NCBI GenBank assembly: GCA_944326305.1
Contig: CALVDL010000020.1
Coordinates: 1 to 59,838, forward strand
Direction: 5' to 3'
From: an uncultured Bacteroidales bacterium
GTDB lineage: Bacteria > Bacteroidota > Bacteroidia > Bacteroidales > UBA932
Length of the DNA stretch: 59,838 nucleotides
Positions 43,241 through 51,680 of the stretch are shown here, piece after piece. The notes beneath the pieces are model-generated. The model was not told where the DNA came from. It was given only the letters and a program-made list of their open reading frames with translations, and did no database searches. Position numbers and translations under genes: made by a program. The stretch's first letter is position 1; every line of letters starts with the position of its first letter.

Positions 43241-44224
43241 ATGAATAGAATATTGGTTTCACCATCTCCACATATCCACGCGAAGACTTCCACTTCGGTC
43301 CTCATGCGTGATGTGGTGATAGCCCTGCTGCCTTCGGTCATCGTCTCCATACTCTACTATGGTGCGGCGGCCATCGGCCTTCTGGCAGCGAGCGTGGTAT
43401 CATGTATCCTGGTGGAATATCTCATCACCAGATTCATGTTCAAGGCCCCGAGTACGATAGGGGACTGGTCTTCATCTGTGACAGGTGTCCTGCTTTTCCT
43501 GAACCTCCCGCCTTCATGCCCGTGGTGGGTGGCTGTGATCGGGGCGATATTCGCTATTGGTGTAGTGAAGATGACATTCGGCGGGCTCGGACAGAACCTT
43601 TTCAACCCGGCCATCGCAGCCAGGGTGTTCCTGCTGGTGTCATTCCCTACATTCATGACTACATGGGCCGCCCCTAAAGGTTTTATCGGCGGTGTGGACG
43701 CTGTTTCTGGCGCCACTCCGCTCGGCATTGTGAAAGAGGGGCTTGCACAGGGTATGACCCTGCCGGAAATATACGCGCAGCATGACTTCTCCTATCTGCA
43801 GACCCTGTTCATAAACATTGGGGGGTCGGCAGGCGAGATTTCGGCCATCGCCATACTTGCCGGGTTCATCTACCTGCTGGCACGCAAGGTCATCAGGCCG
43901 TATATCACCCTTTCTATACTTGCCACCGTGTTCGTATTCTCTGGCATATTCTGGCTGGTCAACCCTGACCAGTACACAGACCCTCTGTTCAACCTTCTCA
44001 CCGGCGGTGTCCTGCTCGGTTCCGTATTTATGGCTACTGACTATGTGACCTCGCCTATGAGCGACAAGGGGGGTATCATCTACGGTATCGGTATCGGTCT
44101 CCTGACCATCCTCATAAGGTATTTCGGCTCATATCCGGAAGGTATGTCATTCGCAATCCTGATAATGAACTCCGTTGTGCCTCTTATCAACAAGTTCTGC
44201 AAACAAAAGAAATACGGGAGGTAA
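43241..44224 (+). CDS. rnfD: Rnf complex subunit RnfD
   Basis: A 327-residue integral membrane subunit with about nine hydrophobic segments. SPHIHAKTS near the start and GQNLFNPAIAARVFLL near residue 120 are signature motifs. The flavin-attachment threonine is in VDAVSGATPLG near residue 159 (SGAT motif), typical of RnfD. It follows rnfC by 19 nt. Confidence 0.95.
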   Translation: MNRILVSPSPHIHAKTSTSVLMRDVVIALLPSVIVSILYYGAAAIGLLAASVVSCILVEYLITRFMFKAPSTIGDWSSSVTGVLLFLNLPPSCPWWVAVIGAIFAIGVVKMTFGGLGQNLFNPAIAARVFLLVSFPTFMTTWAAPKGFIGGVDAVSGATPLGIVKEGLAQGMTLPEIYAQHDFSYLQTLFINIGGSAGEISAIAILAGFIYLLARKVIRPYITLSILATVFVFSGIFWLVNPDQYTDPLFNLLTGGVLLGSVFMATDYVTSPMSDKGGIIYGIGIGLLTILIRYFGSYPEGMSFAILIMNSVVPLINKFCKQKKYGR

Positions 44225-44228
44225 TGTT

Positions 44229-44870
44229 ATGGCGGTACAATCATCATTCAAGAATATGGTGCTGAGCCTGATGGTAATCTGCTTTGTCAGCTCGGCCCTG
44301 CTTGCAGTCGTCTATGTTGTGACCAAGGCCCCTATCGAGGCTGCCTCGGCGGCCAAGACCAACAATGCCATTGCCCAGGTTGTCCCTGAATTTGACGGAA
44401 CTCCTGAAAAGGCCCGGATCGGTGTGGCAGGTACGGACTATATATATTATAAGGTATCGAAGGGCGGTTCTGTCGTAGGCTATGCCGTAATGGCTTCAGC
44501 GACCGGCTTCGGCGGTCCTGTGTCCCTTATGGTGGGCATCACTGCCGACGGTGTCATATACAACACCTCAGTCCTCTCGCAGAGCGAGACCCCGGGCCTC
44601 GGGGCAAAATGTACTGACCCGGCATTCGCTGACCAGTTCAGGAATTTCAATCCTGCGGAGAAGGTGCTCAAGGTTAAGAAGGACGGGGGTGATATAGATG
44701 CCATCACGGCCTCGACTATTACTTCCCGGGCCTATGCGAACGCTGTACAGACAGCCGTAGATGTTTTCAAGGCTATAACTTCGGGGGAGCAGCCGGACGC
44801 AGCATCCGGGGCTTCGGTATCGGCGGCACATACTGAAAACGATAATAATGGAGGGCATAGCAATGAGTAA
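44229..44870 (+). CDS. rnfG: Rnf complex subunit RnfG
   Basis: A 213-residue subunit with one N-terminal membrane helix and a periplasmic flavin-binding domain. The ApbE flavinylation site, consensus Dxx(S/T)GAT, reads DAITAST near residue 156: the acceptor threonine is present, but the G-A pair is replaced by A-S. The motif SETPGLGAKC near residue 118 is standard. ATG 44229 is the family start. It overlaps rnfE by 8 nt (ATGAGTAA). Confidence 0.94.
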   Translation: MAVQSSFKNMVLSLMVICFVSSALLAVVYVVTKAPIEAASAAKTNNAIAQVVPEFDGTPEKARIGVAGTDYIYYKVSKGGSVVGYAVMASATGFGGPVSLMVGITADGVIYNTSVLSQSETPGLGAKCTDPAFADQFRNFNPAEKVLKVKKDGGDIDAITASTITSRAYANAVQTAVDVFKAITSGEQPDAASGASVSAAHTENDNNGGHSNE

Positions 44871-45447
44871 ACTTCAGCTTATAACAAAGGGCCTGATAAA
44901 GGAGAACCCTACATTTGTCCTTATTCTGGGCATGTGCCCTACACTGGCCACTACCACTTCTGCCATGAACGGAATGGGCATGGGGCTGGCTACACTGTTC
45001 GTGCTTGTCCTTTCGAATATGGCCATCTCCGCTACGGCGCCATATATACCGGACAAGGTGCGTATACCGGCATATATTGTGATTATCGCCGCGTTTGTCA
45101 CTATCCTGCAGTTTATTATGCAGGCATACACACCTGCGATGTACGAGACCCTCGGCCTGTTTATCCCGCTTATTGTCGTTAACTGTATAGTTCTCGGCCG
45201 TGCGGAGGCCTTCGCTAACAAGAACAGTGTCATTGACTCGGCCTGTGACGGTCTCGGTATCGGTATCGGATTTACATTGGCATTGACTGTCCTCGGCCTT
45301 GTCAGGGAGATTATAGGAAGCGGTTCGGCTTTCGGGTTCAAGTTCATATCCGGAGACGGGATCCTCGTGTTCGTCCTCGCTCCTGGGGCCTTCCTTGCAC
45401 TTGGGTACCTTATCGTACTTTTCAGAAAACTTACGGATAAAAAGTAA
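44863..45447 (+). CDS. rnfE: Rnf complex subunit RnfE
   Basis: A 194-residue integral membrane subunit with six hydrophobic segments. [19 protein letters not shown] (residues 10-28) is the signature start, and [12 protein letters not shown] near residue 108 is typical; the cysteines in the two half-repeats bind the intramembrane iron. It is paralogous to RnfA, found 5 nt downstream. The internal start overlaps rnfG. Confidence 0.95.
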   Translation: MSKLQLITKGLIKENPTFVLILGMCPTLATTTSAMNGMGMGLATLFVLVLSNMAISATAPYIPDKVRIPAYIVIIAAFVTILQFIMQAYTPAMYETLGLFIPLIVVNCIVLGRAEAFANKNSVIDSACDGLGIGIGFTLALTVLGLVREIIGSGSAFGFKFISGDGILVFVLAPGAFLALGYLIVLFRKLTDKK

Positions 45448-45452
45448 AGGCT

Positions 45453-46052
45453 ATGGAATATTTGATTATCATCATATCAGCGATATTCGTAAACAATATC
45501 CTGCTGGCTCAGTTCCTCGGGTGCTGCCCGTTCCTCGGTGTATCCAACAAGCTCAGCACCGCTGTCGGGATGTCCGGGGCCGTATGTTTCGTTATTACTC
45601 TGGCTACTCTTGTGACATATCTCCTGCAGTATTATGTGCTGGTGCCTCTCCACATAGAGTTCATGCAGACCATTTCATTCATCCTGGTGATCGCCGCCCT
45701 TGTACAGATGGTCGAGATTGTGCTGAAGAAGGTCAGCCCGTCCCTTTACCAGGCCCTCGGTATTTTCCTTCCGCTGATTACCACGAACTGCGCGGTCCTG
45801 GGTGTCGCCCTGATTGTTGTTACCAAGGAGTTCACATTCGGAGGGGAGCCTCACATGCTGAACCTTGCGGAGTCTGTCGTATATGCATTCGCGACATCTG
45901 TAGGTTTCGGGGTCGCGATGATACTTTTCGCCGGACTGCGTGAGCAGCTTGCTCTCAATAAAGTCCCGAAGGCTTTCCAGGGAATCCCTATCGCCCTTAT
46001 CACGGCAAGTATCCTGGCCCTCGCCTTCATGGGTTTTTCAGGTCTGGTATAG
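45453..46052 (+). CDS. rnfA: Rnf complex subunit RnfA
   Basis: A 199-residue six-helix membrane subunit, paralog of RnfE with inverted topology. [20 protein letters not shown] near residue 10 and [11 protein letters not shown] near residue 108 are hallmark motifs with the iron-binding cysteines. It completes the operon B-C-D-G-E-A. Together the complex couples electron flow between ferredoxin and NAD+ to Na+ or H+ movement. Confidence 0.95.
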   Translation: MEYLIIIISAIFVNNILLAQFLGCCPFLGVSNKLSTAVGMSGAVCFVITLATLVTYLLQYYVLVPLHIEFMQTISFILVIAALVQMVEIVLKKVSPSLYQALGIFLPLITTNCAVLGVALIVVTKEFTFGGEPHMLNLAESVVYAFATSVGFGVAMILFAGLREQLALNKVPKAFQGIPIALITASILALAFMGFSGLV

Positions 46053-46074
46053 TGTACGTTGACATTGAGACAAC

Positions 46075-46338
46075 ATGTCCGGAACAATAGAAAACATCAA
46101 ACCCGGGTCTGCCGTCGAGTGGTATGACCTGGGTTGTCTTTTCAGGAGGAGAGGGGAGTTCGGCCAGGCTGTGAATGCTTTCCGTGCCGCCATCGAGGAG
46201 GCCCGGGAGCGGATGCGCAATACTGATGATGCCGCTGTCTTGGAGGAGCTGTCCGCCGTGAAAGAAAAAGCCGAGACTTCAATCGGCCTGGTGCTGCGGA
46301 TTACAGGCTTTGTGAACAAGGACCTGATGAACCCGTAA
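46075..46338 (+). CDS. Small TPR-like helical protein at the end of the rnf operon
   Basis: An 87-residue protein: EWYDLGCLFRRRGEFGQAVNAFRAAIEEA is a TPR-like helix pair, followed by a second helical stretch. It lies 22 nt after rnfA and before the terminator, so it is probably the last gene of the rnf operon. No known function; it might assist the complex or simply be co-transcribed. Confidence 0.7.
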   Translation: MSGTIENIKPGSAVEWYDLGCLFRRRGEFGQAVNAFRAAIEEARERMRNTDDAAVLEELSAVKEKAETSIGLVLRITGFVNKDLMNP

Positions 46339-46342
46339 AGAC

Positions 46343-46375
46343 AAGATGGTGACCAGAATTCCTGGCCACCATCTT
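46343..46375. terminator. Terminator shared by the rnf operon and ppx
   Basis: AAGATGGTG (46343-46351) with CCAG pairs to CTGG and CACCATCTT (46367-46375), then a T-rich run on the plus strand (GCTTTT). It lies between convergent genes. Confidence 0.85.
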
Positions 46376-46379
46376 GCTT

Positions 46380-47309
46380 TTACTGTATCTCCTGACAGTA
46401 CGATCTTGTGTACAGGTCGTCTATTATGCCGTCGGCGAGGCCGATTACAGGAACATATATGGTCGCCGAGCCGAGAATGTCTGCGATGGTCAGGAAGATT
46501 TCGGCGGCTGGCACTATTACGTCGGCCCGGTCAGGCTTCAGGTCAAACGTCTCTATCCTTTCTTCTACGCTAAGCGGTTTCAGGGTCCCGTAAAGCTCCC
46601 GGAGCGATGCCACGGTCATTTTCGGGTAGCGCTTGTCCCTGTTCTTGACCATCTTTACGAGTTTGTTGATATTGCCTCCGGAGCCGATAAGCTCTATGCC
46701 CGGGTATGACATCGCGAGGTCATGCATGTCCTTGCGGAGCCGTTTCCACTCATCTTCAGTGGCCGCGTTGTTAAGTATACGGACTGTACCGATATTGTAT
46801 GACCGAGAGCATACCAGCCCGCCGTCGCAGATGAGGTTTATTTCGGTGCTGCCTCCTCCGACATCCACGTACATGTAATTGCCTTTACGGCCTTTCATGT
46901 TCTCGATATGGTTTTCATATACTATCCTGGCCTCCTCCTGTCCGTCTATGATCTCTATCCTGATTCCGCTTGCCTTTTCTACCCTTTTGATGAGTTGCGG
47001 GCCGTTGGCCGCATCCCTCATTGCGGATGTCGCGCATGCGCGGTACACGTCTGTACCGTATATCTTCATCAGCTGCCTGTAGCTTTTCATCAGGCGGATG
47101 AGGTTCTTTTCCTTCTTTTCGGAAATCCTCCCTTCTGAGAATACGTCGAAACCCAGCCTCAAAGGCACCCTTACCATCAGGGCCTTGTTCAATTTCGGGC
47201 ACTCCCCGTGCTCTACGACCTGTTTTATGAGCAGTCTCACTGCATTGCTGCCGATGTCTATTGCGGCAAATGACTGCGGACAGCCGGGATTTTTTGCATT
47301 TTCTTCCAT
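46380..47309 (-). CDS. ppx: Exopolyphosphatase / Ppx-GppA phosphatase
   Basis: A 309-residue member of the Ppx/GppA family, which removes terminal phosphates from polyphosphate or converts pppGpp to ppGpp. AIDIGSNAVRLLI near residue 16 and YMYVDVGGGSTEINLI near residue 145 are the two ASKHA nucleotide-binding motifs. It lacks the C-terminal HD domain of the long form. It follows ppk by 12 nt in one operon, which favours polyphosphate turnover. Confidence 0.94.
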   Translation of the reverse strand: MEENAKNPGCPQSFAAIDIGSNAVRLLIKQVVEHGECPKLNKALMVRVPLRLGFDVFSEGRISEKKEKNLIRLMKSYRQLMKIYGTDVYRACATSAMRDAANGPQLIKRVEKASGIRIEIIDGQEEARIVYENHIENMKGRKGNYMYVDVGGGSTEINLICDGGLVCSRSYNIGTVRILNNAATEDEWKRLRKDMHDLAMSYPGIELIGSGGNINKLVKMVKNRDKRYPKMTVASLRELYGTLKPLSVEERIETFDLKPDRADVIVPAAEIFLTIADILGSATIYVPVIGLADGIIDDLYTRSYCQEIQ

Positions 47310-47321
47310 GATTCTTCTGTT

Positions 47322-49403
47322 TTAGTGTTCGGTATTTCCGGATTCTTCAGCCTCCAGAGCTGTATAGTGCCCGTACAGGGCTTCCTGTGATCCGCATGGG
47401 AGAGGGTCCGGACATTCCCATGGACTGTTCTCCCCGCTGCCGTCGACTATCCTGCCCTGGACAGTGTCCCTGAGCCCGTAGTCGACTATCAGCTTCATCT
47501 CTTTTTTCACGTTCGGGTCATATACAGGGGTAATCACTTCGATACGGTTGTCAAGGTTGCGCGGCATCCAGTCCGCCGAGCCGATGAAGACCTTTTCCTG
47601 ACCTCCTGAAGCAAAGATGAAGATACGGGAATGTTCAAGATACCTGTCTATTATTCCGTTTATCCTGAGATGGCAGCCTTCCGGCAGGTCAGAGGTGTCC
47701 AGGGAGCAGTTTCCCCTTACGATGAGATCGACGTGGACTCCCTTGTATGCGGCCTCATATATTTTCCTGACCATTATCGGATCCGTGATGTGGTTCACTT
47801 TCATGCGGATATATGCTGGCTTGCCGGCAAGGTGGTTTCTGATTTCTGCGTTTATGAGAGAGATAAAGCGCTTTTTCATCTCATTAGGGGAGACAAGCAG
47901 CTCCTTGAATGTTATGGGCAGATAAGGTTTCTCTATGAAATCAAACACCCTGGCTACATCTTCCGTTATGCGTCTTGCCGCTGTCATCAGGATGCAGTCT
48001 GTATATGTCCGGGCGTTCCCTTCATGGAAATTGCCTGTGCTTATGCATGCTATGTCGGAGCCCTGTTTCATCCCTATAAAGACAATCTTCGAGTGGACCT
48101 TCAGCCCTTCCACACCGTACATCACTTTCACCCCTGCATCCTGCAGCTTCTGGGACCATTGTATGTTGGATTCCTCATCGAAACGCGCCAGCAGCTCTAT
48201 AACGACGGTGACCTTTTTCCCGTTCCTTGCCGCTGCAATCAGTGATTTCACCACTCTGGAGTCCTTGGCGAGGCGGTAGAGGGATATTTTTATCGTCTTG
48301 ACCCTGCGGTCTGTTGCCGCCTCGTGCAGCAGTCTGAGGAAATGTGAAAAACTGTGGTACGGGACATGCAGGAACCTGTCGGATTCACGTATCAGGTCCA
48401 GGATACTTGTCCTGACGTCGAGGGATGACCTCATGATAGGCGGCATTGGCTTGAATTTCAAGTCTTTCCTCCCGCAGTCCGGAAACTGCATCAGATCCTT
48501 GTGGTTCTGGTAGCGTCCGCCTTTGAGTATTGTGTCATTATTTTCCAGATCGAGCTTGCTGAGTACCCTTTTCAGAAGGTCCGGCGGCATCTTCTCGTCG
48601 TATATGAAGCGCAGCGGCTCACCTTTCTTACGGCTTTTTATCCCTTTGGATATTTTCTGCAGGATACCGCTTCTGCGGTCGTTGTCTATCTCCATTTCCG
48701 CGTCCCGGGTGAACTTGAACGCGTATGCCTCGAACCCCGTGTAGGCAGATCCTATAAAGATTTCATCAAGGGAGCAGCGGATGATGTCGTCAATATACAT
48801 TATATAGCTCTCCCCGTCCTTGTCCGGGAGCCTTACGAACCGGTCCTTGACCGGTATGGCGAAATAAGCGTAGTCGAATTTCGGCTTTTCCCCGGCTTTC
48901 ATTGCCTTGACGGCGAAATAGATGTTCTCGTCGCTTTCGTAATCGAGGCGCTTGACAGCGGAGAACCACACAGGTATGATGAGTCCGGAAAGGTTGTTCC
49001 TGTAGTATGTCCGGATGAAAGCCTGCTGCCCTTTGTCTGCGTCTGCATCGGTGATGAGATGTATGCCATTGCCTGCCAGGGTCTTATAAAGATTTTCAAC
49101 AGTCGCCTCGTAGTCGTTTATATAGCAGCTGTTCAGCTTTGCTATCTGTTTCACGATTTTTTCCGCGTTCTTTGCCTCTTTCTCGGCGGATTTGTCTCCC
49201 CATTCGATGATCCTGTTGAGGGAAGCCACCCTTACGCGGAAAAATTCATCGAGGTTGTTAGAGTATATCCCTAAAAAAGACATCCTTTCCAGAAGCGGCA
49301 CAGAATCTTTACAGGCTTCCTGCAGGATTCTCCTGTTGAAATACATCCAGCTTATGTCCCTTTCAAGATAGGGCGGCAGCAGATTGTCTTTTTTCGTTTT
49401 CAT
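47322..49403 (-). CDS. ppk: Polyphosphate kinase
   Basis: A 693-residue Ppk1 enzyme that makes polyphosphate from ATP. The N-terminal PPK_N (RDISWMYFNRRILQEA near residue 14), the head domain, and the two PLD-like catalytic domains are visible; the autophosphorylated histidine is in LKVHSKIVFIG near residue 429 and the second catalytic His in FHEGNARTY near residue 457. Length is normal. It heads the ppk-ppx operon. Confidence 0.96.
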   Translation of the reverse strand: MKTKKDNLLPPYLERDISWMYFNRRILQEACKDSVPLLERMSFLGIYSNNLDEFFRVRVASLNRIIEWGDKSAEKEAKNAEKIVKQIAKLNSCYINDYEATVENLYKTLAGNGIHLITDADADKGQQAFIRTYYRNNLSGLIIPVWFSAVKRLDYESDENIYFAVKAMKAGEKPKFDYAYFAIPVKDRFVRLPDKDGESYIMYIDDIIRCSLDEIFIGSAYTGFEAYAFKFTRDAEMEIDNDRRSGILQKISKGIKSRKKGEPLRFIYDEKMPPDLLKRVLSKLDLENNDTILKGGRYQNHKDLMQFPDCGRKDLKFKPMPPIMRSSLDVRTSILDLIRESDRFLHVPYHSFSHFLRLLHEAATDRRVKTIKISLYRLAKDSRVVKSLIAAARNGKKVTVVIELLARFDEESNIQWSQKLQDAGVKVMYGVEGLKVHSKIVFIGMKQGSDIACISTGNFHEGNARTYTDCILMTAARRITEDVARVFDFIEKPYLPITFKELLVSPNEMKKRFISLINAEIRNHLAGKPAYIRMKVNHITDPIMVRKIYEAAYKGVHVDLIVRGNCSLDTSDLPEGCHLRINGIIDRYLEHSRIFIFASGGQEKVFIGSADWMPRNLDNRIEVITPVYDPNVKKEMKLIVDYGLRDTVQGRIVDGSGENSPWECPDPLPCGSQEALYGHYTALEAEESGNTEH

Positions 49404-49431
49404 AGCGGCTTGACATATATGAATAAAGTGC

Positions 49432-49478
49432 CCTGGAAGCTTTCCCCGTAAAAAGACGGGATACCGTGATGCTCCAGG
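49432..49478 (-). other. Structured leader upstream of ppk
   Basis: In the ppk leader an outer stem (CCTGGAAGC at 49432-49440 with GCTCCAGG at 49471-49478, one bulge) encloses a hairpin CCCGT-AAAAAG-ACGGG (49445-49460). A -7 box TATTTTTG (49518-49511, minus strand) lies upstream, so the structure would be in the 5' UTR. It matches no riboswitch I recognise; it could also be a terminator remnant. Confidence 0.4.
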
Positions 49479-49533
49479 ACATCTCTTGTAAAAATAAGTA
49501 AATATTTTTACAAAAATATGTCAATATTGTTAA

Positions 49534-49564
49534 GAACGGTATTTTAGGGTATCGTGCACCGTTC
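49534..49564 (-). terminator. Stem-loop after the outer-membrane barrel pair
   Basis: GAACGGT (49534-49540) pairs with ACCGTTC (49558-49564). It begins 5 nt after the stop of the barrel gene on the minus strand, so it may end that transcript, although the T run on that strand is weak. Confidence 0.45.
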
Positions 49565-49569
49565 TTTTT

Positions 49570-50142
49570 TCAGAACCTGTATCTGACTGACAGAGTAGGG
49601 ATGAAGCCCATCATGCCGTAATTGTAGAAGCCTACCTTTGATGTATAGTCGTAGAAGCCGTCATTCACATGGAATCCGAAGTAAGGCCGTATGTCTACCG
49701 ACAGCTGCAGAGGGAACCAGAATGTGTATTCAAGACCCACCTGCCCCGATAGCGCCATCATGAAGCCATGGTCGGCGGGATGTATCTTGATAGGGTAGCG
49801 GCGGCTGCTTCCTTCTTCCCAGAATGTGTATGTAGTCCTGTCGGACACATAGCCTATCGCAAGTCCAGGACCGGCATACATTGCCCATGAACCCCTGTCT
49901 GACCATGCCGGACGGGCGAATATGAAATTATATGAAGCCGATACCTTGAATCCGGCACCTCCGTATCCGAAGTCCATCCCGGCCTCTGCTTCGATGAAAT
50001 TCCTGTTGATGGAATGCTGGTATGACGCCTCCAGCCCTGTCGCTCCTATCCTGAGCCCGACTGCGCGTGGCTGTGCGTTTGCGGTCAAAGAAAGGCAGCA
50101 GCTTGTGAAAACTGCTGCCAGTATCAAGTAGATGTGTTTCAT
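49570..50142 (-). CDS. Outer-membrane beta-barrel protein (paralog A)
   Basis: A 190-residue protein with a signal peptide ending near NAQP (residue 24). AVGLRIGATGLEASYQHSI, WAMYAGPGLAIGYVS and LEYTFWFPLQLSVDIRPYFG are amphipathic barrel strands, and it ends SVRYRF with the terminal phenylalanine. It is a small porin-like or OmpW-like barrel of unknown role. It is 18 nt after its paralog and about twice as divergent in its loops, the two probably arising by tandem duplication. Confidence 0.85.
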   Translation of the reverse strand: MKHIYLILAAVFTSCCLSLTANAQPRAVGLRIGATGLEASYQHSINRNFIEAEAGMDFGYGGAGFKVSASYNFIFARPAWSDRGSWAMYAGPGLAIGYVSDRTTYTFWEEGSSRRYPIKIHPADHGFMMALSGQVGLEYTFWFPLQLSVDIRPYFGFHVNDGFYDYTSKVGFYNYGMMGFIPTLSVRYRF

Positions 50143-50160
50143 CAGACTGCCTTATAGCTT

Positions 50161-50616
50161 TTAGAATCTGTATCTTACACTGAGTGCCGGGCCTATCCCG
50201 AAATAGAATGCCTGTCCTCCGAAAGCGTATCCCAGCTGTGCCCTGACGTCGAATGACAGCTGCAGAGGGAACCAGAATGTGTATTCGAGACCTACCTGTC
50301 CTGCTGCGCTGAGGTTGAATCCGCTGTGCCCGGTGAGGACGCCTACTCCGATTGCTCCGCCGGGTCCTGCATAGAATCCCCATTCGCCCCTGTCTGTCCA
50401 GGAAGGCTGGGCAATCATGAAATTGTAGATGACGGCACCGTTAAGGGAGTTCGTGAAGAGACCGAGGTCTGCCTCAAGGAAGTTTGCACCTTTCATAGTG
50501 TGCTGGTAGGATGCCTCAAAACCCCATCCCATTCTGGCACCGATTGCCCGCGGCTGTGCGGCTGCTGCAAAGGAAATCCCAAGAACCAGGACCGCGATAG
50601 CTAAAAATTTCTTCAT
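50161..50616 (-). CDS. Outer-membrane beta-barrel protein (paralog B)
   Basis: A 151-residue paralog of the next gene: signal peptide MKKFLAIAVLVLG..., then AIGARMGWGFEASYQHTM, WGFYAGPGGAIGVG, LEYTFWFPLQLSFDVRAQLG and a terminal SVRYRF. LEYTFWFPLQLS is shared exactly with its neighbour, so they are closely related. It is shorter by about 40 residues, lacking some loop strands. First gene of the pair, with its own -7 box. Confidence 0.85.
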   Translation of the reverse strand: MKKFLAIAVLVLGISFAAAAQPRAIGARMGWGFEASYQHTMKGANFLEADLGLFTNSLNGAVIYNFMIAQPSWTDRGEWGFYAGPGGAIGVGVLTGHSGFNLSAAGQVGLEYTFWFPLQLSFDVRAQLGYAFGGQAFYFGIGPALSVRYRF

Positions 50617-50658
50617 AATATTAAAACTTTAAGGTTTGTGCTTTATCCACATTTAAGA

Positions 50659-50666
50659 CAAAGATA
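50659..50666 (-). promoter_or_regulatory. Putative -7 box (TATCTTTG) for the barrel pair
   Basis: TATCTTTG on the minus strand, 43 nt before the first barrel gene, fits TAnnTTTG exactly. Divergent from the next box. Confidence 0.6.
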
Positions 50667-50740
50667 GTCTAATTTTTATATACTTTGAACAGCTTTCGTG
50701 AAAATTTTCCTGTCTGCTTTCCCATTGTCATGAGAATTAT

Positions 50741-50748
50741 TATCTTTG
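50741..50748 (+). promoter_or_regulatory. Putative -7 box (TATCTTTG) for the coiled-coil gene
   Basis: TATCTTTG, 32 nt before the start of the coiled-coil membrane protein, fits TAnnTTTG. No clear -33 element. Confidence 0.6.
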
Positions 50749-50779
50749 TATAATTGAATTATTTTAAATTTAAAGAATT

Positions 50780-51679
50780 ATGGAAGGACATGAGTCAAGG
50801 GTGCCGGCTAAGAACCCGAACGAGAACCAGTTGAAGACTATCATGTATATTATGGTTGCTGTGGCTGTAGTGCTGGCCGCCATACTGGCTTATATTTGGT
50901 ACGAGAGGACGGCTCTCGTGAATGATCTGAAACTTGAAAAAGAGGACCTCACCGCCCAGATGATTGCATTGCAGAATGACTATGCGTCCCTGTCGTCCGA
51001 CTATGAGACCATAAACTCGCAGCTTGATTCGTCCAGGGAGGAGGTTTCGCAGCTCATTGAAAGGATCAAGAAGACGGATGCCACAAACAGGGCCAAGATC
51101 CGCCAGTACGAGAAGGAGCTCGGTACGTTGAGGAGCATCATGAGAAGCTATATCGTCCAGATAGATTCATTGAATACGCTGAATCAGAAGCTCACAGCTG
51201 ATGCTGCAGCGGCCCGCAGGGAGGCAGCCGAGAGCCGCCGCAGGTCCGAGGCGCTGAGCAAGACTGTCGAGAGCCTTTCAGACCAGGTGGCCATCGGCTC
51301 GCAGATAAAAGCCAGGGGCATTTCGCTTGTAGGGTATAACGGTTCCGGCAAGGTGACCGACAGGAGCAGCAGGGTCATCCGCCTGATGACATCCCTCAGC
51401 CTTGTGGAGAACGAACTCGCGCCTAAAGGCCCTATACGTGTGTATGTAAGGGTAAAGGATCCGGAGGGGATACTGCTGACCAACGAGGAGCAGCGCACAT
51501 TCTCTTTCAACGGGGAGCCTCTCATCAGTTCAGCATCGCGTGAAGTGGACTACCAGGGCAAGGAAGTGGAGATGAGCATTTACCTCAACGACATACCGGA
51601 ATATGTCCGCGGAATTTATACTGTCGAGGTATATACCGAGAACAATTTGCTCGGGACGGCCGAACTGATGCTCAGGTAG
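50780..51679 (+). CDS. Membrane-anchored coiled-coil protein
   Basis: A 299-residue protein with one membrane helix (IMYIMVAVAVVLAAILAYIW, residues about 22-41), a long coiled coil (about 45-180) and a C-terminal beta domain of about 110 residues (RVYVRVKDPEGILLTNEEQ). This layout is conserved in Bacteroidales as a hypothetical protein; it resembles periplasmic anchored scaffold proteins, but I know no assigned function. hemW starts 2 nt after its stop, with no separate promoter, so the two are in one operon. Confidence 0.85.
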   Translation: MEGHESRVPAKNPNENQLKTIMYIMVAVAVVLAAILAYIWYERTALVNDLKLEKEDLTAQMIALQNDYASLSSDYETINSQLDSSREEVSQLIERIKKTDATNRAKIRQYEKELGTLRSIMRSYIVQIDSLNTLNQKLTADAAAARREAAESRRRSEALSKTVESLSDQVAIGSQIKARGISLVGYNGSGKVTDRSSRVIRLMTSLSLVENELAPKGPIRVYVRVKDPEGILLTNEEQRTFSFNGEPLISSASREVDYQGKEVEMSIYLNDIPEYVRGIYTVEVYTENNLLGTAELMLR

Positions 51680-51680
51680 C

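Noticed and set aside
48501..49274. A 257-residue plus-strand frame opposite ppk
   Set aside because: Antisense to a fully conserved Ppk1; no independent signal.
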